A stretch of 5,962 nucleotides of DNA from an uncultured Clostridia bacterium. Its GTDB lineage: Bacteria; Bacillota; Clostridia; Oscillospirales; CAG-272. A program made the translations under genes and the position numbers. The stretch is from contig CAJGEA010000123.1 in assembly GCA_904502015.1 (NCBI GenBank), positions 1-5,962 of the forward strand, read 5' to 3'. Positions 1 to 5,360 of this stretch are shown piece after piece. The notes beneath the pieces were generated by a model. The model was not told the origin of the DNA. It ran no database searches and saw only the letters and a list, made by a program, of their open reading frames with translations. Position 1 is the first letter of the stretch; every line of letters begins with the position of its first letter.

Positions 1-29
1 CGGGCTGTTTGACACCCGCCTTTTAACAG

Positions 30-123
30 GTCATTCTGAGCGAGCCGCAAGGCGAGTCGAAGAATCACCATCCCTGAACGTGATCCTTCGACTTCGCCGC
101 GTTGCGGCTCCGCTCAGGATGAC
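30..123. repeat. Large imperfect inverted repeat (about 37 and 42 nt arms)
   Basis: The left arm (30-66) begins GTCATTCTGAGCG and ends GTCGAAGAATC. The right arm (82-123), read on the other strand, begins GTCATCCTGAGCG and ends GTCGAAGGATC. The arms differ by a few substitutions and small gaps and flank about 15 nt of spacer. Transcribed from either strand, this would form a long hairpin. From general experience, repeats beginning GTCATTCTGAGC and ending GAAGAATC are common as intergenic dispersed elements in many bacterial genomes. Copy number in this genome cannot be seen from the window. No coding capacity is credible here. Confidence 0.75.
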
Positions 124-155
124 CCCCTGAGAGAGGTGGTCGAAGTGTTTTTGTT

Positions 156-302
156 TCCCTTGGCGGTATAGATATTCTTTGGTTTTAGATCGTAGGGTCG
201 ATTCATGAATCGACCGCGGGCGACCACAGGTCGCCCCTACGGTGTAAAATGTCGCGTTATCCCTTTTCGGGTATAGATATTCTTTTGTTTTAGACTGTAG
301 GG
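156..302. repeat. Two direct repeats flanking a palindromic cassette
   Basis: Copy A (156-197) and copy B (260-302) share the core GGTATAGATATTCTTT, then a TTTTAGA stretch and GTAGGG, with only a few differences. Between them, 191-241 is closed by the perfect 7-bp pair CGTAGGG/CCCTACG (191-197 with 235-241). Inside this lie a perfect 20-nt palindrome centred on TTCATGAA (196-215) and an 8-bp hairpin, GGGCGACC/GGTCGCCC, with loop ACA (218-236). The result is a cloverleaf-like cassette between direct repeats, as expected of a small nonautonomous or REP-like element. No transposase is present. Confidence 0.7.
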
Positions 303-370
303 ACCGACGTCCTCGGCGGTCCGTATGACGAGAACGGTTGCCACGGACCGTCCGGACGCCGGTCCCTACA
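296..370. repeat. Inverted repeat with nested hairpin, second palindromic unit
   Basis: TGTAGGGACCG (296-306) is perfectly complementary to CGGTCCCTACA (360-370). An inner pair, CGGTCCGT (317-324) with ACGGACCG (343-350), nests inside. This unit begins inside the second direct repeat (260-302), mirroring how the preceding cassette begins inside the first copy. The two units thus share an architecture: a direct repeat leading into GTAGGG, nested hairpins, then CCCTAC. They differ in internal sequence. The element ends about 60 bases before the biotin ligase start codon, so that gene's promoter is either in 371-429 or upstream of the repeats; I see no convincing one. Confidence 0.65.
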
Positions 371-429
371 ATCGAAATTTCAAACATCTCGATAAACCCC
401 AATTTGACAATCAACGAAAGGAGCGTGCC

Positions 430-1275
430 ATGACAGCAATCATTCGCCGTGACATTGAAGCATCCCTCGGCCGCGCCGACGTGACGGTGCACGTTTTTGA
501 CGAGTTGCCATCCACCAACGATTACGAAAAGGCGTGTGCCCTCGATGAATCCGACGCCCGCGCGGGGCTTGCCCCCACCCTGTGTCTGTCCCGCGCCCAG
601 ACGGGCGGACGGGGGCGCATGGGCCGATCCTTTCACTCTCCCGCCGACAGCGGACTTTACTTGACAGTGGCCTATACCACCTCCGCCCCCCTCGGCGACG
701 CGGTACGCGTCACGGCAGGTGCGGCGGTCGCTACCGCCACGGCCATCCACGCTCTCACGGGCAAACAGCCCCGCATCAAGTGGGTCAACGACCTGTATCT
801 CGACGGCGGCAAGCTGTGCGGCATCCTCACCGAGGCCGTCACCCTGCCCCCCACCGCCGAGGGCTTGTCCCGCACCCGCATGCTCGTGGGCATCGGCGTC
901 AATCTCACCACACGCGCGTTCCCCGAGGGTCTGCGCGCCCCCGCCGCCTCCCTCTTTACCCCTGCTGAGGAGGCCGCCGCGGGCGGACTCCCCCTCTCTG
1001 TCGGCACGTTGGCGGGCGAGATCGCCCGCCGCCTGCTTGCGCTGGTGGAGAACACGTCCCCCGAGTTCCCTGACGGACTTTTTGGGAACGCCTGCCTCTC
1101 CTACTACCGCGCCCATTCCCTCCTCACGGGTTGCCGCGTGTCCTGCACCCGCGGGGACGAGCAATTCTGCGCCGTTACCGAGGACGTGGACGACGCCTAT
1201 CGCCTGATCCTCCGTATGGAGGACGGCTCCCGCCGCCTGCTGGATTCGGGCGAGGCCTCGGCGCGCGCCGATTAA
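430..1275 (+). CDS. birA: Biotin--[acetyl-CoA carboxylase] ligase, monofunctional
   Basis: This 281-residue enzyme activates biotin with ATP to biotinyl-AMP and transfers it to the lysine of biotin carrier domains, in the cytoplasm. Family marks are STN (28-30), the adenylate-binding loop GGRGRMGRSF (59-68), KWVNDLYLDGGKLCGILTE (117-135) with the expected active-site Lys117, and VGIGVN (153-158). The C-terminal small domain (about 225-278) is present and ends with the usual GEAS-type motif. There is no N-terminal helix-turn-helix, so it is the catalytic-only class and should not act as a biotin repressor. The ATG at 430 is chosen because AAAGGAG (417-423) sits 6 nt upstream and the protein then starts where the family does; an in-frame ATG at 325 lies inside a repeat. 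The KWVND motif has Val where KWPND is usual. Its stop codon interlocks with that of the convergent lipoprotein gene. Confidence 0.95.
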   Translation: MTAIIRRDIEASLGRADVTVHVFDELPSTNDYEKACALDESDARAGLAPTLCLSRAQTGGRGRMGRSFHSPADSGLYLTVAYTTSAPLGDAVRVTAGAAVATATAIHALTGKQPRIKWVNDLYLDGGKLCGILTEAVTLPPTAEGLSRTRMLVGIGVNLTTRAFPEGLRAPAASLFTPAEEAAAGGLPLSVGTLAGEIARRLLALVENTSPEFPDGLFGNACLSYYRAHSLLTGCRVSCTRGDEQFCAVTEDVDDAYRLILRMEDGSRRLLDSGEASARAD

Positions 1276-1910
1276 GACAGATCCCTGACCAGCTCCACCT
1301 CCCCCCACGCGTCGCTCAAGGCGACCCGCAGGGGGATTTTTTCGCTCTCGGAAAAGGTGTAAACTGCCTTGCCGCCGTCGGGCGAGGACACCGTCACGGC
1401 GCGCGCGCCATCAGTCACGGGGGACACGTCGACCACGTCCCCTTGCGGCAGCCACCCCTCGGCAAGCCGCAACAGCCCGTCAAACTGCCCCTCGCAATGA
1501 TCCACACGCACGGTCTTCCCGTCTGTCAGCGTGCGGCTGACCGTCACAGTCGCACCATTCTCGGTACAGGCGCGGCTCACCGTCACCCCTGCCAGCACGG
1601 GCGGCGACGAGAAGGTAACCGACACCACCCGGCCGCCTCCCTCATTGGGGGCGGCCGTCGTCACGGCGGCAACCAGCTCCCACGCCCTGCCCGTGTAGCT
1701 CTCCCCCGCCCGTGACGCGTCCCCGCCGTAGCCATCGGACGCGGTGCGGGTAATTGTCGCACGGACGGTCATCTCCATCCCCTCGTGGGCGTAGGCAAAG
1801 TAATCGTCCGCCGCCTGCGGGTGGGCACAACCCGCTACCGCAAGCATCAGAACGAAAGAGAGCACGCTCGCACACCATCGAACCGCCAAACTCGTTTTTT
1901 TCATCTTCAT
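1272..1910 (-). CDS. Predicted lipoprotein of unknown function
   Basis: I do not recognise the family. From the ATG at 1910 the protein has 212 residues. A basic n-region (MKMKK), a hydrophobic stretch (about 14-26) and a lipobox VAGC with Cys28 predict lipidation and anchoring on the outer face of the membrane, with a mature part of about 185 residues. The mature part is rich in alternating Val/Thr/Ser segments (for example TVTVSRTLTDGKTVRV) and looks mainly beta-sheet; two further cysteines are present. This suggests a LolA/LprG-like or other beta-rich ligand-binding fold, but no signature proves it. An in-frame ATG pair at 1943/1940 would add 11 residues and also has a purine-rich AGGTGG just upstream; I prefer 1910 because the signal peptide is then normal length. 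The gene converges on birA and shares its stop tetranucleotide. No clear promoter was found. Confidence 0.8.
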   Translation of the reverse strand: MKMKKTSLAVRWCASVLSFVLMLAVAGCAHPQAADDYFAYAHEGMEMTVRATITRTASDGYGGDASRAGESYTGRAWELVAAVTTAAPNEGGGRVVSVTFSSPPVLAGVTVSRACTENGATVTVSRTLTDGKTVRVDHCEGQFDGLLRLAEGWLPQGDVVDVSPVTDGARAVTVSSPDGGKAVYTFSESEKIPLRVALSDAWGEVELVRDLS

Positions 1911-1967
1911 TGTCCTCGCCCTCGCCCTCACCAATCCCATCATACCACCTCACCATATAAAATGAAA

Positions 1968-1989
1968 GATTTTCGCCACGGCGAAAATC
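1968..1989. repeat. Perfect 10-bp inverted repeat
   Basis: GATTTTCGCC (1968-1977) and GGCGAAAATC (1980-1989) are perfect complements separated by AC. The site lies in the upstream region of the lipoprotein gene, next to a run of 7-base tandem repeats. It could be an operator, a hairpin in the leader, or part of a dispersed intergenic repeat. I lean towards the dispersed repeat, because similar palindromes next to TTTTCAC runs seem familiar from Oscillospiraceae intergenic regions; this cannot be verified here. Confidence 0.65.
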
Positions 1990-1998
1990 CTCCTTACC

Positions 1999-2026
1999 TT
2001 TTCACTTTTCACTTTTCACTCTTCAC
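1999..2026. repeat. Tandem repeat, four 7-base units (TTTTCAC)
   Basis: TTTTCAC occurs at 1999-2005, 2006-2012 and 2013-2019, followed by a one-base variant TCTTCAC at 2020-2026. The run sits upstream of the lipoprotein gene and next to the palindrome at 1968-1989. A repeat this short can vary in copy number by strand slippage, which could change promoter spacing, but no promoter across it is clear enough to argue for phase variation. Confidence 0.8.
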
Positions 2027-2069
2027 TCATATATATGCCCCTCTCCCCGTCCTCATTCCCCAACGCAAA

Positions 2070-2101
2070 GGCCCGCCGCAGAGCAAGCTCTGCGGCGGGC
2101 C
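2070..2101 (-). terminator. GC-rich hairpin after the oxidoreductase gene
   Basis: A 14-bp perfect stem (2070-2083 with 2088-2101, arm GCCCGCCGCAGAG) with a 4-nt loop lies about 23 nt beyond the oxidoreductase stop codon. The sequence after the stem on the minus strand is CTTTGCGTTG, a poor U-tract, so it may be a weak intrinsic terminator or a 3'-end-stabilising hairpin. Confidence 0.6.
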
Positions 2102-2124
2102 ATTGTATCATGGGTGTGACGGAA

Positions 2125-3180
2125 TCAGAACTTGAGCTCCACGTCCACGGGCAGGCCCGTGCGGTCGGACTCGAAGGCTGCCTCAATGATCTTGATATCC
2201 ACCATCATCTGGTGATGGGTGACGAGCTGCTCCTCCTCGCCGTCAATGGCGCGGACGACGTTACGGTAATAATCGTGGACGTCAGCGTGAGGCTGCTCAA
2301 TGAATTTCTCGGACAGAGATTTCTCGTCGCGGGGTGCCATGGTCTTGGTGATGCCCGCGGCGGTGCGAACGGGCACAACATCCTTCTCGTTGTAGTTGAA
2401 GCACCACACCTCGCGGCAGGGCTGGCCCCACTCAGGGATGATGGCCGAGCCGTCGCGCCCCGTCATGTAGAAGCGGGGCATATTGATGAAGTTGGAGGTG
2501 CCGACCTCGACCAACGCGGTCAAGTCGCCGTCAAAGAACATCTCCAGCTTGAAGCCATCGTCCACCAGCTCGTTGGTGATGTGGTCACAGTGGCACCACA
2601 CGCGGCGCAGGGTGCGGTCATGCACGATGCCCATGATCTGGTCGATGAGGTGGATGCCCCAGTCAAAGACCATGCCGCCGCCGTACTCGGGCTCCTGCCG
2701 CCAGTCGCCGGGGATACCGCGCGAGCCGTGGCAACGGGACTCAATGTGGTGAATGGGGCCAAGATCGCCGCTGCGGTATACGTCACGCATAACGAGGAAC
2801 TCACCGTCCCAGCGGCGGTTCTGATGCACGGTGAAGATGCGGCCGCAACGGTTTGAGGCATCAATCATGTCCTGCAGATCGGCCGAGGTCATGGTGACAG
2901 GCTTCTCGCAAACGACGTGCTTGCCTGCCTCCATAGCGCGGATGGCCAGTTCCTTGTGTACGTCGTTGGGGGTGGCGATGGTGACCAGCTCCACGGCAGG
3001 GTCAGCCAGCAACTCCTCCAGTGAGGCGTAGGCGCGGATGCCCTGCTCCTCGGCAGCGGCGTTGCGCTCGGGCTTGATATCGTAGACACCGACGAGGTTG
3101 ATGACGTCGCTGTGGCGCATGAAGTTGGCGTGCCAGCCGCCCATGCCGCCGAAGCCGATAATGGCTGCATTCTTTTTCAT
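2125..3180 (-). CDS. Gfo/Idh/MocA family NAD(P)-dependent oxidoreductase
   Basis: This 351-residue cytoplasmic enzyme is predicted to oxidise or reduce a sugar, polyol or sugar-derivative hydroxyl with NAD(P). The N-terminal Rossmann fold opens with IIGFGGMG (7-14). Asp34 in GVYDI lies at the end of the second strand, where an acidic residue often favours NAD. The family signature CEKP is at 91-94. The C-terminal domain has HQNRRWDGEF (119-128) and GGGMVFDWGIHLID (167-180), whose Asp173 and His177 fit the family's catalytic D...H pair. The length is normal. The start at 3180 is chosen because the Rossmann strand begins at once and AAAGGAT stands about 10 nt upstream; an upstream in-frame ATG at 3270 lies before the predicted promoter. 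The gene has its own promoter and a downstream hairpin, so it looks monocistronic. The substrate cannot be deduced: inositol-type, glucose-fructose-type and amino-sugar enzymes share these motifs. Confidence 0.92.
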   Translation of the reverse strand: MKKNAAIIGFGGMGGWHANFMRHSDVINLVGVYDIKPERNAAAEEQGIRAYASLEELLADPAVELVTIATPNDVHKELAIRAMEAGKHVVCEKPVTMTSADLQDMIDASNRCGRIFTVHQNRRWDGEFLVMRDVYRSGDLGPIHHIESRCHGSRGIPGDWRQEPEYGGGMVFDWGIHLIDQIMGIVHDRTLRRVWCHCDHITNELVDDGFKLEMFFDGDLTALVEVGTSNFINMPRFYMTGRDGSAIIPEWGQPCREVWCFNYNEKDVVPVRTAAGITKTMAPRDEKSLSEKFIEQPHADVHDYYRNVVRAIDGEEEQLVTHHQMMVDIKIIEAAFESDRTGLPVDVELKF

Positions 3181-3252
3181 ACTATTTTTGATCCTTTCGG
3201 GGTTTTTCACGTTGGGATTCCGCGCGACGATGCTGCACTCGAAATCATGTGT

Positions 3253-3281
3253 ATTATACACCAACCTCACAAGAAATGCAA
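3253..3281 (-). promoter_or_regulatory. Sigma-A-type promoter of the oxidoreductase gene
   Basis: On the minus strand, TTGCAT (3276-3281) and a perfect TATAAT (3253-3258) are separated by 17 bp, placing the start of transcription near 3246 and giving a leader of roughly 65 nt. The -35 box is weak (only TTG matches). The -10 box lies inside a 13-nt palindrome, GTGTATAATACAC (3249-3261), which could be an operator. Confidence 0.75.
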
Positions 3282-3318
3282 GGCTTTTGGAGCATTTCGT
3301 TTGATTTTTTCAAAACAA

Positions 3319-3357
3319 AAACCGTCGGCACTCCTCGAAGGGGAGTGCCGACGGTTT
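3319..3357 (-). terminator. Strong intrinsic terminator after the noncoding RNA
   Basis: A perfect 16-bp stem (3319-3334 with 3342-3357, core CCGTCGGCACTCC) closes a 7-nt loop. On the minus strand it is followed by TTTTTGTTTTG, a good U-tract, so it ends transcription coming from the DUF1292 and noncoding RNA side. It begins 9 nt after the closing helix of the predicted RNA and insulates the oxidoreductase promoter from read-through. Confidence 0.88.
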
Positions 3358-3365
3358 GAATATGA

Positions 3366-3577
3366 TCCCGCAAAGCCGTGTACGCAAGAATATGGAACCC
3401 TGGTTACTTCAGGGCGGTGATCTATCCGCGACTTTACTGCTCCCAGCGTCCGCCGATACCTTGATAACGGGACAAGTCAACCGTCAAGGGGGCGGGAGGT
3501 CTGCAAACCGCCGTGTGAGTCGATCTCCTTTAATCAAATGTGGGTCACAATGCCTGCATATCACGCACTTCGCAGGA
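3366..3577 (-). ncRNA. Structured noncoding RNA, possibly raiA-motif type
   Basis: The minus strand can fold into a compact RNA of about 212 nt. Its ends pair over roughly 20 bp: 3577-3553 (starting TCCTGCGAAG) with 3388-3366 (ending GGCTTTGCGGGA), with two single-base bulges and several G-U pairs. Inside are at least three hairpins: GGCGG/CCGCC (3508-3512 with 3491-3495), CCTTGA/TCAAGG with an added CGG/CCG (3459-3489), and CCCTG/CAGGG with a 7-nt loop (3398-3414). An intrinsic terminator follows directly. There is no credible reading frame. The sequence looks familiar to me as a strongly conserved clostridial RNA. Its length, closing helix and multibranched core fit the raiA motif (RNA class of Firmicutes and Actinobacteria, linked to sporulation and aggregation in Clostridium). 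6S RNA is the main alternative, but that is usually an unbranched rod. The RNA itself is well supported; its family is not proven. Confidence 0.62.
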
Positions 3578-3599
3578 CGAAAGCGGAGGTGTCCGAGGA

Positions 3600-3911
3600 T
3601 TACTGATCCTCAGAGAGGTTGAGGTCGTAGTCGGCCTCGTCGGAGAGCATATCGTCGAAGTAGTCGGCCACATCGTCGAACTCATCGTCGTCGTCGATGG
3701 TAACCAGTACCTCCTCGCCATTCTCATCGGTTTCTGCCTTGAGGATAACGTACTCGCAGTAGTCGGCGTTCTCGGGCTGATCCTGCACGGGGATCATGGC
3801 GTAGTACGTCGTGCCATTCAGCTCGGCCGAGCCGATCACCTCAAACTGCAGCTCGTTGCCGTCCTCGTCGGTCAAGGTATAGTATTCGCCTTCGTATTCC
3901 TTCTCATCCAT
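3600..3911 (-). CDS. DUF1292 family small acidic protein (YrzB-like)
   Basis: This 103-residue cytoplasmic protein is very rich in Asp and Glu. It follows the DUF1292 pattern: TDEDGNELQFEVIGS (14-28), NGTTYYAMIPV (32-42), YCEYVILKAE (51-60) and a final acidic segment, TIDDDDEFDDVADYF (71-85). The family is widespread in Firmicutes, often near the IreB (DUF965) and RuvX genes, and has no established biochemical function; those partners are absent here. The ATG at 3911 follows AAAGGA about 11 nt upstream. A near-perfect promoter lies about 65 nt before the predicted transcript start. The stop codon sits inside a small hairpin (3595-3611), and the structured RNA begins 23 nt downstream with no terminator between, so the two are probably co-transcribed. 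Confidence 0.9.
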   Translation of the reverse strand: MDEKEYEGEYYTLTDEDGNELQFEVIGSAELNGTTYYAMIPVQDQPENADYCEYVILKAETDENGEEVLVTIDDDDEFDDVADYFDDMLSDEADYDLNLSEDQ

Positions 3912-3914
3912 GGT

Positions 3915-3975
3915 GGAAAAATTCCTTTCCTGTCGGTGATGGACACGCCCGCCGCGGGTTTGTCGGCGGTGGTCT
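3915..3975 (-). other. 5' leader of the DUF1292 gene with hairpin
   Basis: The predicted leader, from about 3976 down to the start codon, holds an imperfect hairpin in which GACA...CCCG pairs with CGGG...TGTC (around 3942-3964), about 20 nt before the Shine-Dalgarno region. I recognise no riboswitch or T-box signature. Its role may be only mRNA stability. Confidence 0.35.
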
Positions 3976-3982
3976 TACTCCT

Positions 3983-4011
3983 ATTATACACGAAACCCCC
4001 GACGTTGTCAA
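3983..4011 (-). promoter_or_regulatory. Consensus sigma-A promoter of the DUF1292/ncRNA unit
   Basis: On the minus strand, TTGACA (4006-4011) and TATAAT (3983-3988) are both perfect matches to consensus with the optimal 17-bp spacer. Transcription should start near 3976. A fully consensus promoter suggests strong constitutive expression, which fits an abundant structured RNA at the end of the transcript better than it fits a small protein alone. Confidence 0.9.
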
Positions 4012-4060
4012 CGGGTTTGGCTCATTTTTGGCGTTTTGACGATACGACCGTATGAGGGAT

Positions 4061-5206
4061 TCAGTTGTCCGCCCACACGCCGCCGCACATAACGCGGGTG
4101 ATGGCAAAATTTTCATCTACGACAAGCAAGTCGGCGCGCTTGCCGATCTCGATCGAGCCGAGCTCACCGTCCAGCCCGATCTCGCGGGCAGGCGCGAGGG
4201 TGGCGGCGTAGAGGGCGCGCTCAAAGGATATGCCCGCGAAATCGCGCAAATTCAGCACCGCCTCCCACATGGAGAGGGTACTGCCCGCGATGGCACCGTC
4301 ATGGGTGCGTGCCTTGCCGTCCTTGACGGTGACGGGCATGCCCGCGATGCTGTACTCACCGTCGGGACAGCCCGTGGCCTCCATAGAGTCGGTGATGAGC
4401 ACCAACCGCTCGCCCGCGAGGCGATAAGCGAGGCTCACCATTTCGGGGGCGATGTGGAAACCATCGCAGATCAGCTCACAGAGAGCGGTGGGGGAGAGCA
4501 GGCCCGCCGCGACCGCGCCGCCGTCCCGATGGTGGAGAGGAGGCATGGCGTTGAACAGGTGGGTCATGGCGGTCACCCCTCGCACAATGAGGTCTGTCGC
4601 CTCGGCGTAGGTGGCGGCGGTATGCCCCAGACCGACGGTAGCGCCGCATTCCAGCGCGCGGGCGAGGAATTTACCGCCCGCGTCCAGCTCCAGCGCGGCG
4701 GAAATATGCTTCGCACCCTTCATACGGCCGAGCAGATCGGCAAGCTCGTCGGGATCAAGAGAGGCAAGCAGGTGGGGGGCGTGGGCGCCGCGTTTGGAGG
4801 GGTTGAGGTAGCGCCCTTCCAGATGGATGCCCGCGATATGAGCGCCGCCTTTTTCTTCCGCGAGAGCGTTGATGCGATCGATGGCGGCACGGAGATCCTC
4901 CACGGGGGCTGAGGCAAGGGTGGGCATCACGGTGGTCACACCGCTTTGGAGATAACTTTCGGACATTTTTTTCAAGGTGTCGGCGCCAGCCGTGGAGAAG
5001 TCACCCCCCGCGCGTCCGTGGGTGTGTACGTCCACGAGCCCGGGCAGGAGCTTTTGCCCCTTGGCGTCAAGCACGGGGATACCGTCTGGGGCGGTCAGGG
5101 CGTCGCCCAAGTCGGCGATGCGGCCGTCCCGCACGAGCAGGTCGCCCGAAAGATAGGCGAGTGTGGGGGAGTGAAAGACCGATGCGTTTTTGATCAGGCA
5201 GTTCAT
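4061..5206 (-). CDS. nagA: N-acetylglucosamine-6-phosphate deacetylase
   Basis: This 381-residue cytoplasmic amidohydrolase removes acetate from GlcNAc-6-phosphate to give glucosamine-6-phosphate, feeding amino sugars from the diet, host glycans or cell-wall recycling into glycolysis or murein synthesis. The metal site and catalytic residues are all visible: HTH (61-63) after PGLVDV, Glu130 in GIHLEGRYLNP, His195 in LGHTAA, THLFNAM with His216, His251 in CDGFHI, and the catalytic Asp273 in ITDSMEATG. AGSTLSM (307-313) is also typical, and the length is normal. The ATG at 5206 follows AGAGGAA by 6-7 nt; an in-frame ATG at 5281 lies at the promoter's -35 box. The usual HLEGP reads HLEGR here. 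NagB, NagE and a GntR-type regulator are not in the window. No clear terminator separates it from the DUF1292 promoter, so some read-through is likely. Confidence 0.96.
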   Translation of the reverse strand: MNCLIKNASVFHSPTLAYLSGDLLVRDGRIADLGDALTAPDGIPVLDAKGQKLLPGLVDVHTHGRAGGDFSTAGADTLKKMSESYLQSGVTTVMPTLASAPVEDLRAAIDRINALAEEKGGAHIAGIHLEGRYLNPSKRGAHAPHLLASLDPDELADLLGRMKGAKHISAALELDAGGKFLARALECGATVGLGHTAATYAEATDLIVRGVTAMTHLFNAMPPLHHRDGGAVAAGLLSPTALCELICDGFHIAPEMVSLAYRLAGERLVLITDSMEATGCPDGEYSIAGMPVTVKDGKARTHDGAIAGSTLSMWEAVLNLRDFAGISFERALYAATLAPAREIGLDGELGSIEIGKRADLLVVDENFAITRVMCGGVWADN

Positions 5207-5252
5207 AGTATTCCTCTCTTCGCAGGAGATTTGCGGGGGTGTCTTTTCCCTT

Positions 5253-5281
5253 ATTATAGCAGATATGCCTGTATTTTTCAA
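5253..5281 (-). promoter_or_regulatory. Sigma-A-type promoter of nagA
   Basis: On the minus strand, TTGAAA (5276-5281) and TATAAT (5253-5258) have a 17-bp spacer. TGC immediately before the -10 box makes it an extended -10 promoter. Transcription should start near 5246, giving a leader of about 40 nt. I see no clear GntR/NagR operator palindrome or cre-like site, so regulation cannot be stated. Confidence 0.85.
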
Positions 5282-5304
5282 GAGTCCCGAACGGACAATT
5301 TCAG

Positions 5305-5340
5305 TATAATTTTGACAGCGGGGTGCATGCTATGTAAAAA
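5305..5340 (+). promoter_or_regulatory. Candidate promoter region of the CmpB-like gene
   Basis: Two partial solutions overlap. A perfect TTGACA at 5312-5317 has a weak TAAAAA at 5335-5340 with a 17-bp spacer, placing the start near 5347, just before the Shine-Dalgarno site. Alternatively, a perfect TATAAT at 5305-5310 has no good -35 box at the right distance. Either would be divergent from the nagA promoter. Confidence 0.4.
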
Positions 5341-5360
5341 CAAAAAGCACGGAGGTTAGC

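Noticed and set aside
1..20. Short CGGG/CCCG inverted repeat followed by TTTT at the left edge
   Set aside because: The stem is only 4 bp and cut by the window boundary; it could be the end of an upstream terminator but cannot be supported.
156..302. CRISPR array from the repeated 42-nt segments
   Set aside because: There are only two copies with a palindromic interval of about 60 nt, no further units and no cas genes.
325..429. Upstream start for the biotin ligase at 325
   Set aside because: The extra 35 residues are encoded within an inverted repeat and have no family similarity, while the ATG at 430 has AAAGGAG at the right distance.
31..1308. Open frame of 425 codons on the minus strand across the repeat island and birA
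   Set aside because: It runs antisense to the clear biotin ligase, is low-complexity Gly/Ala/Arg-rich, and continues through palindromic repeats. It is a by-product of high G+C content.
2035..2856. Plus-strand open frame of 273 codons opposite the oxidoreductase
   Set aside because: It mirrors a gene with complete Gfo/Idh/MocA motifs and shows no recognisable domain of its own.
3366..3577. tmRNA, RNase P RNA or SRP RNA identity for the structured RNA
   Set aside because: No tRNA-like end or ANYENFALAA-type tag reading frame, none of the conserved RNase P blocks, and no SRP domain IV GGAAG/GCAG arrangement.
3112..3622. Small plus-strand open frames across the structured RNA
   Set aside because: They cross the terminator and RNA helices, lack ribosome binding sites and match no family.
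3540..4055. Plus-strand open frame of 171 codons rich in Val/Leu opposite the DUF1292 gene
   Set aside because: The hydrophobic composition is the complement of an acidic GA-rich coding strand; the opposite strand has family match, ribosome binding site and promoter.
4052..4912. Plus-strand open frame of 286 codons opposite nagA
   Set aside because: It is antisense to a fully convincing NagA, has a Gly/His/Asp-rich composition typical of a shadow frame, and has no motif.
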